DNA of 64,000 bases from contig JAFLCL010000005.1 in assembly GCA_017303575.1 (NCBI GenBank), positions 1 to 64,000 of the forward strand. The letters are read 5' to 3'. A program made the position numbers and the translations under genes. Source of the DNA: Deltaproteobacteria bacterium (GTDB lineage: Bacteria; Myxococcota_A; Polyangia; Polyangiales; Sandaracinaceae). The notes beneath the pieces were generated by a model, which saw nothing but the letters and a program-made list of their open reading frames with translations, was not told where the DNA came from and searched no databases. This document shows, piece by piece, positions 43,539 to 52,370 of the stretch; position 1 is the first letter of the stretch; each line of letters begins with the position of its first letter.

Positions 43539-45617
43539 TCAGCCGACGCCCATCACGGTGAGCAGCAAGTCGATCCCCTTGATGCAGGGGAACGGCAATG
43601 CGACGCCGCCGAGGCCGTACACGAAGAGATTGCGCCCCAGGAGCTTGCCCGCCGGTGCCGGCCTGTAGGCGAGCCCGCGGAGCGCGAGCGGGATCAGCGC
43701 CACGATGATGAGCGCGTTGAAGATCACGGCGGACAGGACGGCGGTCGTCGGCGAGTGCAGGCCCATCACGTTCAGCGCGCCGAGCGCCGGGTACGTCACC
43801 GCGAACGCGGCCGGGATGATCGCGAAGTATTTCGCCACGTCGTTCGCGATGCTGAACGTCGTGAGCGAACCTCGCGTCATCAACATCTGCTTCCCGATCT
43901 CCACGATCTGGAGGAGCTTCGTGGGGTTCGAGTCGAGGTCGACCATGTTGCCGGCTTCTTTGGCGGCCTGCGTCCCCGAGTTCATCGCCACGGCCACATC
44001 GGCCTGCGCGAGCGCGGGCGCATCGTTGGTCCCATCTCCCGTCATCGCGACCAGGTGCCCCTTCGCCTGATAGTCGCGGATCATCGCGAGCTTTGCCTCG
44101 GGCGTCGCCTCCGCGAGGAAGTCGTCCACACCCGCTTCGGCCGCGATGGCTGCGGCGGTGAGTGGATTGTCGCCGGTGATCATGACGGTACGAATACCGA
44201 TGCGGCGGAGGTCGCCGAACTTCTCGCGAATGCCACCTTTGACGATGTCTTTGAGCTGCACGACACCGAGGACGCGCTTTCCATCCGCGACGACCAGCGG
44301 CGTCGCACCACTCTTGGCAACGTCCTCCACGATGCGCTTGACGTCGGGAGACATGGCCCCGCCCTCCGACACGACGAAGCGCTCCAGCGCGTCCGCGGCG
44401 CCCTTGCGAATGCGCTTGCCGTCGAGGTCGACGCCACTCATGCGCGTCTGTGCGGTGAACGGAACGAATGTCGCGCCCAGCTCGCGCACCTCGCGCGCCC
44501 GGATCTGGAACTTCTCCTTCGCGAGCACGACGATGCTCCGCCCTTCGGGCGTCTCGTCCGCGAGCGAGCTGAGCTGCGCCGCGTCCGCGAGGTCGCGCTC
44601 GTCGACTCCCTTGGCCGGAAGAAACGCAGTCGCCTGACGATTGCCGAGCGTGATCGTGCCCGTCTTGTCGAGGAGCAGCACGTCGACGTCACCGGCCGCT
44701 TCGACCGCGCGGCCCGACGTGGCGATCACGTTGGCCTGGATCATCCGATCCATGCCTGCGATGCCGATCGCCGAGAGCAGGCCTCCGATGGTCGTGGGAA
44801 TGAGGCAGACGAGCAGCGCGACGAGGATGGTGAGCCCTACGGGCTGTCCCGTGCCGGAGGCCGCGACCGCGTAATCCGAGAAGGGTCGTAGCGTCACCGT
44901 CGCGAGGAGGAAGATGATGGTCAATGCCGCGAGCAAGATGTCGAGCGCGATCTCGTTGGGCGTCTTGGTGCGCTTGGCGCCTTCGACCATGGAGATCATG
45001 CGATCGAGGAACGTCTCCCCGGGGTTGGTGCTGATGCGGACGATGAGCCAGTCGGAGAGCACCCGCGTTCCGCCCGTCACCGCGCTGCGATCTCCGCCGC
45101 TCTCGCGGATCACGGGCGCGCTCTCGCCCGTGATCGCGCTCTCGTCGACCGAGGCCACCCCCTCCACGATCTCGCCGTCGCTGGGGACGAGCTGACCTGC
45201 CTCGACGAGGACGAGGTCGTCCTTGCGCAGTTGTGACGAAGGGATCTTCTCGCTGGGGGCGTCCTTCCGGGCCTCGGTGAGACGCACGGCGGACACGTCC
45301 TTGCGCGCCTTTCGGAGCGTGTCGGCCTGCGCCTTGCCCCGCCCCTCCGCCATGGCCTCCGCGAAGTTCGCGAACAGCACGGTGAACCAGAGCCAGAGTG
45401 AGACGGCGAGCACGAACCACGGAGAAGCATCGCCCTCCCCCGTCACGAGCGAGTGCACGAAGAGGACGGTCGTGAAGGCACTACCGACCTCGACGACGAA
45501 CATGACCGGATTTCGGATCATCCGGCGGGGGTCGAGCTTTCGGAACGAGTCCGCGATGGCCGCGCGAACGATGGGCCCTTCGAACAGCGGACGAGTGGCG
45601 TTGGATGGCGTGGTCAT
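43539..45617 (-). CDS. kdpB: potassium-transporting ATPase KdpB (P-type ATPase) subunit
   Basis: A 692-residue P-type ATPase. The phosphorylation motif [19 protein letters not shown] carries the catalytic aspartate. Others are GEDGS-region equivalents [28 protein letters not shown] (nucleotide domain), [20 protein letters not shown] and [20 protein letters not shown]. The start at [14 protein letters not shown] was chosen for its position 13 bases after kdpA and its family N-terminus. It hydrolyses ATP to drive high-affinity potassium uptake through KdpA. Confidence 0.97.
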   Translation of the reverse strand: MTTPSNATRPLFEGPIVRAAIADSFRKLDPRRMIRNPVMFVVEVGSAFTTVLFVHSLVTGEGDASPWFVLAVSLWLWFTVLFANFAEAMAEGRGKAQADTLRKARKDVSAVRLTEARKDAPSEKIPSSQLRKDDLVLVEAGQLVPSDGEIVEGVASVDESAITGESAPVIRESGGDRSAVTGGTRVLSDWLIVRISTNPGETFLDRMISMVEGAKRTKTPNEIALDILLAALTIIFLLATVTLRPFSDYAVAASGTGQPVGLTILVALLVCLIPTTIGGLLSAIGIAGMDRMIQANVIATSGRAVEAAGDVDVLLLDKTGTITLGNRQATAFLPAKGVDERDLADAAQLSSLADETPEGRSIVVLAKEKFQIRAREVRELGATFVPFTAQTRMSGVDLDGKRIRKGAADALERFVVSEGGAMSPDVKRIVEDVAKSGATPLVVADGKRVLGVVQLKDIVKGGIREKFGDLRRIGIRTVMITGDNPLTAAAIAAEAGVDDFLAEATPEAKLAMIRDYQAKGHLVAMTGDGTNDAPALAQADVAVAMNSGTQAAKEAGNMVDLDSNPTKLLQIVEIGKQMLMTRGSLTTFSIANDVAKYFAIIPAAFAVTYPALGALNVMGLHSPTTAVLSAVIFNALIIVALIPLALRGLAYRPAPAGKLLGRNLFVYGLGGVALPFPCIKGIDLLLTVMGVG

Positions 45618-45630
45618 GGGGATGCTCCGC

Positions 45631-47385
45631 TCAGTGCGACGCGACGAGCGCGCCCAGCTCGAGGTGCTCCACGATGGGTCCGAGGGCGAGCGCGGGAATG
45701 AAGGTGAGCGCACCGACCAAGACGATGGTGGAGACGAGAAGTGCGACGAAGAGAGGGTCGTGGGTGGGCAGCGTGCCGACGCTCGCGGGGATGCTCTTCT
45801 TGCGCGCCAGCGAGCCCGCGATGGCCAGGACCGGCACGATCACCCAGTAGCGGCCGATCCACATGCAGATGCCGATCGCGGTCGCGTAGAACGTGCCGCT
45901 CACCGTGATGCCGCCGAAGGCCGAGCCGTTGTTGTTGGCACCCGACGAGAACGCATAGAGGATCTCGGAGAAGCCGTGGATTCCGGGGTTGCCCAGGGTG
46001 GCCGTGCCCACGTCGGTAGCGCTCGCGATCGCCGTCCCCAGCAGCACGGCCGCCGACGGGAGGAGGATGACGAGCGACGCCATCTTCATCTCGTAGGACT
46101 CGATCTTCTTGCCGAGGTACTCGGGGGTACGACCGACCATGAGCCCCGCGATGAACACCGCGATGATCGCGTAGACGATCATCCCGTAGAGTCCCGAGCC
46201 GACGCCGCCGAAGATGATCTCGCCGAGCTGCATGAGCCACATCGGGGCGAGGCCGCCCAGCGGCATGAAGCTGTCGTGCATCGCGTTGACGGACCCGTTC
46301 GACGCTGCGGTGGTGGACACCGCCCAGATCGCACTCTCGGCCGGTCCGAAGCGAACCTCCTTGCCCTCCATGTTGCCGCCGCCCGACAGGGCGGTCGCGA
46401 CCTGGTCGACGTCGAGGGAGGTGAGGAGCGGATTGCCGGCCGACTCGACGCCGATCGCGAGGATGGCGAGGGGGATGAAGATCGCCAGCATGGACGCGAG
46501 CACGGCCCAGCCCTGGCGCCGGTCCTTCACGAGCTCTCCGAACGTGAAACAGAGCGCCGCCGGGAGGAGGAGGATGCTGGCGCACTCGAGGAAGTTCGAG
46601 AGCGGCGTCGGGTTCTCGAAGGGGTGCGCGGAATTCACGTTGAAGAACCCGCCCCCGTTGGTGCCGAGCTGCTTGATCGCGACCTGCGAGGCCGCGGGAC
46701 CGAGGGCGAGGAGCTGATCGACGATCACGGAACCATCGGTACGGGTCGTGGCGTCGAGGAGGTGCGCCGTGGCGTGCGGCGCGAGCGTCTGGACGACTCC
46801 CTGGGAGACGAGGACGATGGCCAACACGAACGAGAGCGGCAGAAGCACGTAGAGCGTGGTCCGCACGAGATCCACCCAGAAGCTCCCGATCCCGATCGCG
46901 TTCTTGCGCGTCATCCCGCGGACGAGGGCGATCAGCACGGCCATGCCCGTGGCCGCCGAGACGAAGTTCTGGACGGTCAGGCCCACCATCTGCGTGAGAT
47001 ACGAGAGCGTCGTCTCGCCGCCATAGGCCTGCCAGTTCGTGTTGGACGCGAAGCTCACTGCCGTGTTGAACGACACCTCCGGCGAGACCGCCCCGAGCCC
47101 ATCGGGATTGAGCGCCAGCGAGCCCTGCAGACGCTGGAGGGCGTACACCACGACCACACCGAGGACGTTGAACACGAGGACGGCCAACGCATAACGTGAC
47201 CAGGGCATGTCCTCGTCCTCGCGAACGCCGGCCGCGCGATAGAACAGCCGCTCGAACGGCGCCAGGCCACGCAGCACGGGGCTCGTGCCGTCGTAGACAC
47301 GGGCCATGTAGAGACCGAGCGGGTAGCCGAGCGCGACGACGGCGCCGAGATACGTCGCGAGCAGCGCGATGGACGAGAGAGTCAT
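45631..47385 (-). CDS. kdpA: potassium-transporting ATPase KdpA subunit
   Basis: A 584-residue channel-like subunit with about ten membrane helices. The selectivity-filter regions are in [51 protein letters not shown] and [13 protein letters not shown], matching the four KdpA filter repeats. The N-terminus [17 protein letters not shown] and the [14 protein letters not shown] loop are typical. It binds and translocates potassium. Its ATG overlaps the kdpF stop by 4 bases, which helped fix both genes. Confidence 0.97.
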   Translation of the reverse strand: MTLSSIALLATYLGAVVALGYPLGLYMARVYDGTSPVLRGLAPFERLFYRAAGVREDEDMPWSRYALAVLVFNVLGVVVVYALQRLQGSLALNPDGLGAVSPEVSFNTAVSFASNTNWQAYGGETTLSYLTQMVGLTVQNFVSAATGMAVLIALVRGMTRKNAIGIGSFWVDLVRTTLYVLLPLSFVLAIVLVSQGVVQTLAPHATAHLLDATTRTDGSVIVDQLLALGPAASQVAIKQLGTNGGGFFNVNSAHPFENPTPLSNFLECASILLLPAALCFTFGELVKDRRQGWAVLASMLAIFIPLAILAIGVESAGNPLLTSLDVDQVATALSGGGNMEGKEVRFGPAESAIWAVSTTAASNGSVNAMHDSFMPLGGLAPMWLMQLGEIIFGGVGSGLYGMIVYAIIAVFIAGLMVGRTPEYLGKKIESYEMKMASLVILLPSAAVLLGTAIASATDVGTATLGNPGIHGFSEILYAFSSGANNNGSAFGGITVSGTFYATAIGICMWIGRYWVIVPVLAIAGSLARKKSIPASVGTLPTHDPLFVALLVSTIVLVGALTFIPALALGPIVEHLELGALVASH

Positions 47386-47474
47386 TGCAGCTTCTCCGGG
47401 TAGAGCAGCGCGAAGAACAGATATCCGAGGAGGAGCAGCGTGATCACTCCGGCCACGGGGAGGAGAGCGCTCAT
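47382..47474 (-). CDS. kdpF: KdpF small membrane subunit
   Basis: A 30-residue hydrophobic peptide, [20 protein letters not shown] then [10 protein letters not shown], with one membrane helix. Length and the [15 protein letters not shown] pattern match KdpF, the stabilising subunit of the Kdp complex. It lies directly before kdpA with an ATGA overlap. Confidence 0.88.
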   Translation of the reverse strand: MSALLPVAGVITLLLLGYLFFALLYPEKLQ

Positions 47475-47478
47475 GACG

Positions 47479-47559
47479 TCACACCTTCTCGGCGAGCCGG
47501 ATGAAGCCCACCGTCGCGAGGAAGAGAGAGGCCACGAGCGCCAGAAACACGAGATCCAT
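47479..47559 (-). CDS. 26-residue membrane peptide upstream of kdpF
   Basis: MDLVFLALVASLFLATVGFI followed by RLAEKV: one membrane helix with a basic/acidic end. A CAGGAG ribosome site lies 8 bases before the ATG, and the ORF ends 4 bases before the kdpF ATG. Small ORFs of this size and shape occur upstream of kdpF in other kdp operons to my recollection; no function is established. Confidence 0.65.
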   Translation of the reverse strand: MDLVFLALVASLFLATVGFIRLAEKV

Positions 47560-47561
47560 GA

Positions 47562-47783
47562 TCACTGCTCCTGATCGGAGCCATCGGCTCCGTCGTCGTC
47601 TTCGGGGTGGGAGGGCGCGTCCACGGTGCGGAGCGTTCGGTACAGCGCCACGGCGGCGCCGAGCGAGACGACGGCCCCGAGCCCCATCTCGACACCCGAG
47701 CCGGTGCCGAAGATGGAGTAGCTGACGATGGGCCCTGCACTGAACACGAGCAGCGCCACGAGGAGGAGGATGTCTTCGCGCAT
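47562..47783 (-). CDS. small two-helix membrane protein in the kdp operon
   Basis: A 73-residue protein, MREDILLLVALLVFSAGPIV then SYSIFG, a second helix (LGAVVSLGAAVALYRTL) and an acidic tail (EDDDGADGSDQEQ). A GGAGG ribosome site precedes the ATG. It ends 2 bases before the 26-residue ORF start. No family is recognised; its position suggests a role with the Kdp pump. Confidence 0.7.
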   Translation of the reverse strand: MREDILLLVALLVFSAGPIVSYSIFGTGSGVEMGLGAVVSLGAAVALYRTLRTVDAPSHPEDDDGADGSDQEQ

Positions 47784-47881
47784 GGCTGCCTCCGGTCTGG
47801 GGAAACTCCCTTCGGAATCTTCCTCGTCCAGTTCTCGAGAGGGCATGAGCACGCGCGCCTCCTCGCGACTCGGGTCGCGCC

Positions 47882-49234
47882 TCAGAACCACGCCGTCGCC
47901 CCGGCGGTCAGCGTGTCTTGCGACGCGCGGTTGGCGATGAACTGCCCGCTGGTCGCCTCGGTGGAGACGGCGCCTCCGAAGAAGATGTCACTCGCCGCGT
48001 GATCGTGCCGGTACTCGAATCGGAACGACACGTGCTCGGCCGCTCGCACCTCGACCGTGGCAGTCCCGCTCGACACCCACTGGCCGGCGGCCGTCGGATG
48101 AGCGGGCCAGAAGATGGTTCCAGCCACGCCGCTTCCGTTGCGCGCGGTGGACTCGTAGAAGACGTCTCCGCGCAGCGCGAGAAAGAGCTCCGGTAGGATG
48201 CGGGCCCGTGCGTAGAGCGCGCTGGCAAACCAGCCGCTCGTTCCGAAGCTGTTGGGCTCGAAGCCACCATTCACATGCAAGAGGAGCGAGAGCCACTCCG
48301 TCGCATGCCAGGTCGCGTGCGCGTCGAAGAGGTGGCGCCACGCCCTGCCCTCTGGCGCGCCGGTGGGACGCTCGACGCCCGTGAAGTAGAGGACACTGAT
48401 CGCGAGGCGATCGGGATCGGTGTACGTGATCTGCGCCGTGATCGACTTCTCGTCGTTGTTGTCGACGACGGTGTTCCAGCCGTTGTAGCCAGCGAGCGTG
48501 ACCGTCCAGCGTTCGTCCAGCGGATACGAGAGACGAAGACCGGTGTGGTAGAACGGTAGTCCGAAGAAGAGATTCGACCGAGACCAGTTCCAGTCGTCGT
48601 GGACCACCATGCTCTCCGGCCCGATGGGCGAGAGGAACAAGCCGGCTTGCACCAGGAGCCCACGACCCACCTGGACGCGGTAGCCGACGTTCGCCTGCTG
48701 CACGAACTGCCACAGAGAGGCGCTCGTCGCGTTGGTGCCGAGCGCCCCGACGAGCGATGTCTCCGCGATGTAGTAGGTCGCACCCGTGTGACCGACTTGG
48801 AGCGTCACGTTGCCCACCACGTTCTCCCAGTCCCACGAGACGCCGAGCGCGACGTTCTGGATGGTGAACGTGTTGTGCCGGTTGTCGAAGCCGCGAAGGT
48901 GTGTGATCCCATTCGACGGTTGATTGAGGTTGAACGAGTAGTCGGTCTCGGCGTAGCCGAAGAGCGTGTACGGCGCGGGGACTGCCTCCGTGGTCTCGTG
49001 CCCGGCTGCGAGGGCGGTCTCGGTCTCCTCCGCTGCGCCGGTCTCGCGACCCACCGTCGTCTCCGTGTCCGCGGGCGTCCCCGTCGGGACCACCGGCTCG
49101 GACGAGGTGGATGGGGCGACGTCCGACGGGCTCTCGAGACCGCTCTCGCGATCCGCATCCTGCGCGCGGGTCGCGAGAGGCATGCCTCCGACGAGGAGTG
49201 ACGACACCATGACGATGGGTGCTGCGGTACGCAT
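47882..49234 (-). CDS. outer-membrane beta-barrel porin-like protein leading the kdp operon
   Basis: A 450-residue protein with signal MRTAAPIVMVSSLLVGGMPL ending near ATRAQ. An acidic Glu/Thr/Ser linker spans to about residue 85, and a barrel follows from APYTLFGYAETDYSFNLNQP to the C-terminus LTAGATAWF, ending in Phe as outer-membrane proteins do. The pattern (LRGFDNRHNTFTIQNVALGV, GLFLSPIGPESMVVHDDWNW, NLFFGLPFYHTGLRLSYP) matches the BBP2-type porin family. It lies 98 bases upstream of the small membrane ORFs on the same strand, so it may let cations pass the outer membrane for the Kdp pump. Confidence 0.85.
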   Translation of the reverse strand: MRTAAPIVMVSSLLVGGMPLATRAQDADRESGLESPSDVAPSTSSEPVVPTGTPADTETTVGRETGAAEETETALAAGHETTEAVPAPYTLFGYAETDYSFNLNQPSNGITHLRGFDNRHNTFTIQNVALGVSWDWENVVGNVTLQVGHTGATYYIAETSLVGALGTNATSASLWQFVQQANVGYRVQVGRGLLVQAGLFLSPIGPESMVVHDDWNWSRSNLFFGLPFYHTGLRLSYPLDERWTVTLAGYNGWNTVVDNNDEKSITAQITYTDPDRLAISVLYFTGVERPTGAPEGRAWRHLFDAHATWHATEWLSLLLHVNGGFEPNSFGTSGWFASALYARARILPELFLALRGDVFYESTARNGSGVAGTIFWPAHPTAAGQWVSSGTATVEVRAAEHVSFRFEYRHDHAASDIFFGGAVSTEATSGQFIANRASQDTLTAGATAWF

Positions 49235-49271
49235 GACGACTCGATGCCTACCGCATTCGTCGTCACCCCGT

Positions 49272-49311
49272 CGTCAAGCCCGGCGCCCGCGCCATCAAGA
49301 TCTCGTCAAGA
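49272..49311 (-). promoter_or_regulatory. candidate KdpE-binding direct repeats upstream of the porin-kdp operon
   Basis: On the leftward strand TCTTGACGAGA is followed at once by TCTTGATGG (49294-49311 region), giving an 11-base periodicity as bound by OmpR-family dimers. A third CTTGACGA lies at 49271-49278. The group is about 40-80 bases upstream of the porin start. Confidence 0.4.
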
Positions 49312-49355
49312 CGGCCTGGGCTGACCGCGCCGCGCGCGCGGGGCCCGCGGACGGA

Positions 49356-50558
49356 TCACTCCAGCGCGAGATCCACCCACTGCGGGTAGTGATCGCTCGT
49401 GTGCACGTCACGCAGCACCGCCCCTCCGCGCACCGCGAAGCCGCGCACGTAGATGTAGTCGAGGCGGCGGCCGGAGTCGTGCGTGGGGCCGAGATCGCCC
49501 ACGTCTTCCATCGCGTCGTTCCACCCCGCGTGCTCGAGCACGTGACGCTCGGGCGCGCGGGGGTACCAAGTGTTGAAGTCGCCCGCGAGGATCTGCGGTC
49601 GCTCGCACGCGCTCTCCTGCGCGTGATCGAGGATCTCCTTGAGCTGCACCGTGCGTCGCTCGCCGGTCAGATCGTTCGACTCGAAGTGCGCCGAGTGCAC
49701 GCGCACCCAAGCCTCTCCCACGGGGATCTCCGCGGAGATCACGATGCGCTGTCCGAGGCGGGGCTCTTCGTCGTCCGCGAACCAGTCGTACTGCGACGAC
49801 TGACAGAGAATCGACGCGTCACGGAGCGGACGTCGCGACACGATCGCATTGCCCGTGTCGCCTCCGAGCGTGCGCCCGATCGAGAGCTCCACGAACTCGA
49901 TCCCATACACGTAGTCGCCCCCGATGCGCTCCGCGAGCAGGCGCGCGGCACGGCGCACACCGTTGCGGCTCGAGCAGCGATCGAGCTCCGAGAGCAGGTA
50001 CACGTCGCCACGAGACAGCTCCGGATCGGTCGCGAGGGTCTCGATCTGTGCGTCGAGATCCCGCGTGTACTCCATGTTCCACTCGACGACGCGGAGCGTG
50101 CTGGGCCATGCCGCGGGCAGCTCGGCCGGAAGGAACGACCCGGACTCACTCACGGGAATCGACGTCGGCAGTGGACGCTCGTCGATCGGCGGCAGCGACA
50201 TCCCCGTGTCCGGATCGACGCGCGTCACGCTCGAGATCGTGGGGCACACGGACGTGAGCGGGAGCTCCGGCCAGATCCCTTCACGGCAGTCCTCCACGCT
50301 CGGCTCGGCCGAGGGTGTGGTGAGCGGCGGCGTGACCTCGCCGCTGCACGACCAGTCGTACTCGTACGTGAGCGCGTCGATGATGCGAGAGAAGTCGACC
50401 ACCGCGTCACGCGGCGCGTCGCTCGGGCTCCGAGGCGCGTCGAGGCTCGCCGCATCGAGGCCACTATCGACTTCGAGGTGGGCATCGGGCACTGGGCTCT
50501 CGTCCGGACAGCCGGCGAGCACGGCGACCGCGATCACCGAGAGGGAATGTGAGCGCAT
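49356..50558 (-). CDS. endonuclease/exonuclease/phosphatase-family lipoprotein
   Basis: A 400-residue protein. A short signal with VLAGC at about residue 16 and an Asp/Pro/Ser-rich linker place it as a secreted lipoprotein. Catalytic motifs of the fold: VVEWNMEYTRDL, LLSELDRCS (metal Glu), IVSRRPL, VRVHSAHFESND, LAGDFNTWYPRAPE, RLDYIYVRGF and the final TSDHYPQWVDL (catalytic His with Asp). It could be a secreted DNase, phosphodiesterase or phospholipase-like enzyme; the family does not separate these by motif. It precedes the porin gene by 121 bases on the same strand and follows the IgGFc-like gene by 9. Confidence 0.87.
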   Translation of the reverse strand: MRSHSLSVIAVAVLAGCPDESPVPDAHLEVDSGLDAASLDAPRSPSDAPRDAVVDFSRIIDALTYEYDWSCSGEVTPPLTTPSAEPSVEDCREGIWPELPLTSVCPTISSVTRVDPDTGMSLPPIDERPLPTSIPVSESGSFLPAELPAAWPSTLRVVEWNMEYTRDLDAQIETLATDPELSRGDVYLLSELDRCSSRNGVRRAARLLAERIGGDYVYGIEFVELSIGRTLGGDTGNAIVSRRPLRDASILCQSSQYDWFADDEEPRLGQRIVISAEIPVGEAWVRVHSAHFESNDLTGERRTVQLKEILDHAQESACERPQILAGDFNTWYPRAPERHVLEHAGWNDAMEDVGDLGPTHDSGRRLDYIYVRGFAVRGGAVLRDVHTSDHYPQWVDLALE

Positions 50559-50567
50559 GCGTGGCTT

Positions 50568-52316
50568 TCAGAGGAGGAGAGTCTCGACGTCGAGGCCGCC
50601 GGGGAACATGTAAGAGCACGCGGGCGCGACTCCCTGCACCGTGATGCCGAATGGGCTCGAGCCGATCATGCGGTGAGCCCCGGCACCGAGCGGGACACGC
50701 ACCCAGCCATAGCCCGATCCCTCGATGGGTGTGAGCGCCGGCACGATCTCACCATCGAGCATCGGCTGTGCATCCATGGGCGCGGCGATCAAGACGAAGC
50801 TCTGCTCGAACGTGCTCGGCGCGAGGAACACGTAGTCGCGACGTTGTTGCTCGACGGGCACCACGAGCGCCATCGAGGGGTCGCCCGTGGCGATGGGCTC
50901 CGCGCCGAAGACGATTGACTTCCGTTGACCGCTCGTCTCGTATTGCACGAGCTGCAGGCGCCCGGTTCCGCGCACCTCGATACCGCCCGCGAGCGCGAGA
51001 TCGACGAACTCACCGTCGTCGAGATCGAAGCTGCCGAGCGACGCCGGACTGACCTCCACGTGGTTGCCATTCGAGGCCGACACGATGCGGAAGATCGACG
51101 TCTCCTCGGGGACGATGGGGTGCGACGACACGCCGACGGCGCGCACACCCCACGCGCTCACTGGCACCATCTGCTCCTCGAGGTGATCGCAGAACAACCA
51201 CTCTCGCGGCAGATCGACGCAGCGATGACCCCCGAAGACCGCCACCGGGGCGGTGGACTCGATCTCGGTGCCCGTCAGATCCGTCAGGCGCGAAGAGCAC
51301 CCTCCCCCGCCGCCCTCGGGCTGTACGCACTCTGCCTCGTCGAAGAACCAGAGCTTCGAGAGCACGAGGAGCACGTCACCACGATCGAGCGTGTACGTGC
51401 GCTCGTCTCCCTCGACGAGCGCAGTGTCTGTGCCGGGGCCGGGCTGAGTCCGACCGTGCGCGCGTACCGTCACCGACGTTCCGTCCTCGGTCCCGACGAC
51501 CGTGAAGAACGCAGGTGAGCCCGGATACGACGACGGGTTCGCGGGGTCGAGGGTCTCGCGAATGCCCTGAGCGAGGAGGTGCGACGCGTGCGCCACCACG
51601 CGGTAGTCACGGCCGAGCGCGCTCGTGGGCAAGAGCAGCGACGCGTCGTTGCTGTACGACGGGCGCTCGCCCACACGATCCTCGAACGGGCTGAACTGGT
51701 ACGCTGAGACGGGCTGCGTCGAGACGAGGCGATAGGCACCGTCGGTGAGGAGCACGTTCGAGGTCGCGTCGCTCGCGCCCGCGTGGAGCAGCGTCTCGAC
51801 CCACGGCAGCACGATCTCCTGCACACCGTCAGGCGCCACGATGACCTCGGCGACGATCTCGGCGCCGCGCTCGACGCGGACCCGCGCCTCCACCGAGCCC
51901 GTGTTCGCGACGACCACCGCGAAGCGGTAGCGCGTCGGATCATCGACGACGTTCGGTGTGACGGTGGGCCAGTACTCGCAGCCGACGTAGCTCTGCGCAG
52001 CGGCGGCGGCTTCGCACGCGTTCACGCAGAGCCCGCCTCTGCAGCTCTCGCCCTCGAGCTCGTCGCAGATCTCGCCGGTCGGCTCGTAGTGATCACCCAC
52101 GCATCGCGTGACGGCGGCGCCGTCGCACGCGAGCGCAGGCCCAGCGCAGGTCTCCGTAGGCGTGTCGGACCTCGCGGGCGCATCGAGGCTCGGTCCGCCA
52201 TCGTCGTCGTCGTGCGCGCGGGGACATCCGCTCAGCGACCCGCCGATCGACAGGGAGGCCAAGAGCATCCACGCCGACGATGCCGTCCTCACCGAAGCGA
52301 CACGAGCCTCGCGCAT
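50568..52316 (-). CDS. IgGFc-binding-family secreted lipoprotein
   Basis: About 582 residues from ATG 52316 (ATG 52328 adds four). The signal helix (SAWMLLASLSIGGSLSGC) ends at a lipobox-like Cys at about residue 31. A Cys-rich segment (CDGAAVTRC, CDELEGESCRGGLC) is followed by a domain like the IgGFc-binding/VWD-associated N-terminal region: FAVVVANTGSVEARVRVE, LPTSALGRDYRVVAHASH, FFTVVGTEDGTSVTVRA, PVAVFGGHRCVDLP and CDHLEEQMVPVSAWG. Myxobacteria and Bacteroidetes carry such proteins on the surface, where adhesion is presumed. Its start codons lie inside a long stem-loop. Confidence 0.82.
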   Translation of the reverse strand: MREARVASVRTASSAWMLLASLSIGGSLSGCPRAHDDDDGGPSLDAPARSDTPTETCAGPALACDGAAVTRCVGDHYEPTGEICDELEGESCRGGLCVNACEAAAAAQSYVGCEYWPTVTPNVVDDPTRYRFAVVVANTGSVEARVRVERGAEIVAEVIVAPDGVQEIVLPWVETLLHAGASDATSNVLLTDGAYRLVSTQPVSAYQFSPFEDRVGERPSYSNDASLLLPTSALGRDYRVVAHASHLLAQGIRETLDPANPSSYPGSPAFFTVVGTEDGTSVTVRAHGRTQPGPGTDTALVEGDERTYTLDRGDVLLVLSKLWFFDEAECVQPEGGGGGCSSRLTDLTGTEIESTAPVAVFGGHRCVDLPREWLFCDHLEEQMVPVSAWGVRAVGVSSHPIVPEETSIFRIVSASNGNHVEVSPASLGSFDLDDGEFVDLALAGGIEVRGTGRLQLVQYETSGQRKSIVFGAEPIATGDPSMALVVPVEQQRRDYVFLAPSTFEQSFVLIAAPMDAQPMLDGEIVPALTPIEGSGYGWVRVPLGAGAHRMIGSSPFGITVQGVAPACSYMFPGGLDVETLLL

Positions 52317-52340
52317 GCCCGAGAGCATGCACGAGGCTCG
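52303..52340 (-). promoter_or_regulatory. 15-bp stem-loop covering the start codon between nrdJ and the IgGFc-like gene
   Basis: On the transcribed strand CGAGCCTCGTGCATG, loop CTCTCGGG, CATGCGCGAGGCTCG forms 15 consecutive pairs including one G-U. Both candidate ATG codons of the downstream gene are in the arms. A second palindrome CCCGACGTCGGG lies at 52354-52365, just after the nrdJ stop. It could end nrdJ transcripts or limit translation of the next gene; no T-tract follows. Confidence 0.55.
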
Positions 52341-52370
52341 ATCGACGTAGAAGCCCGACGTCGGGGAGTG

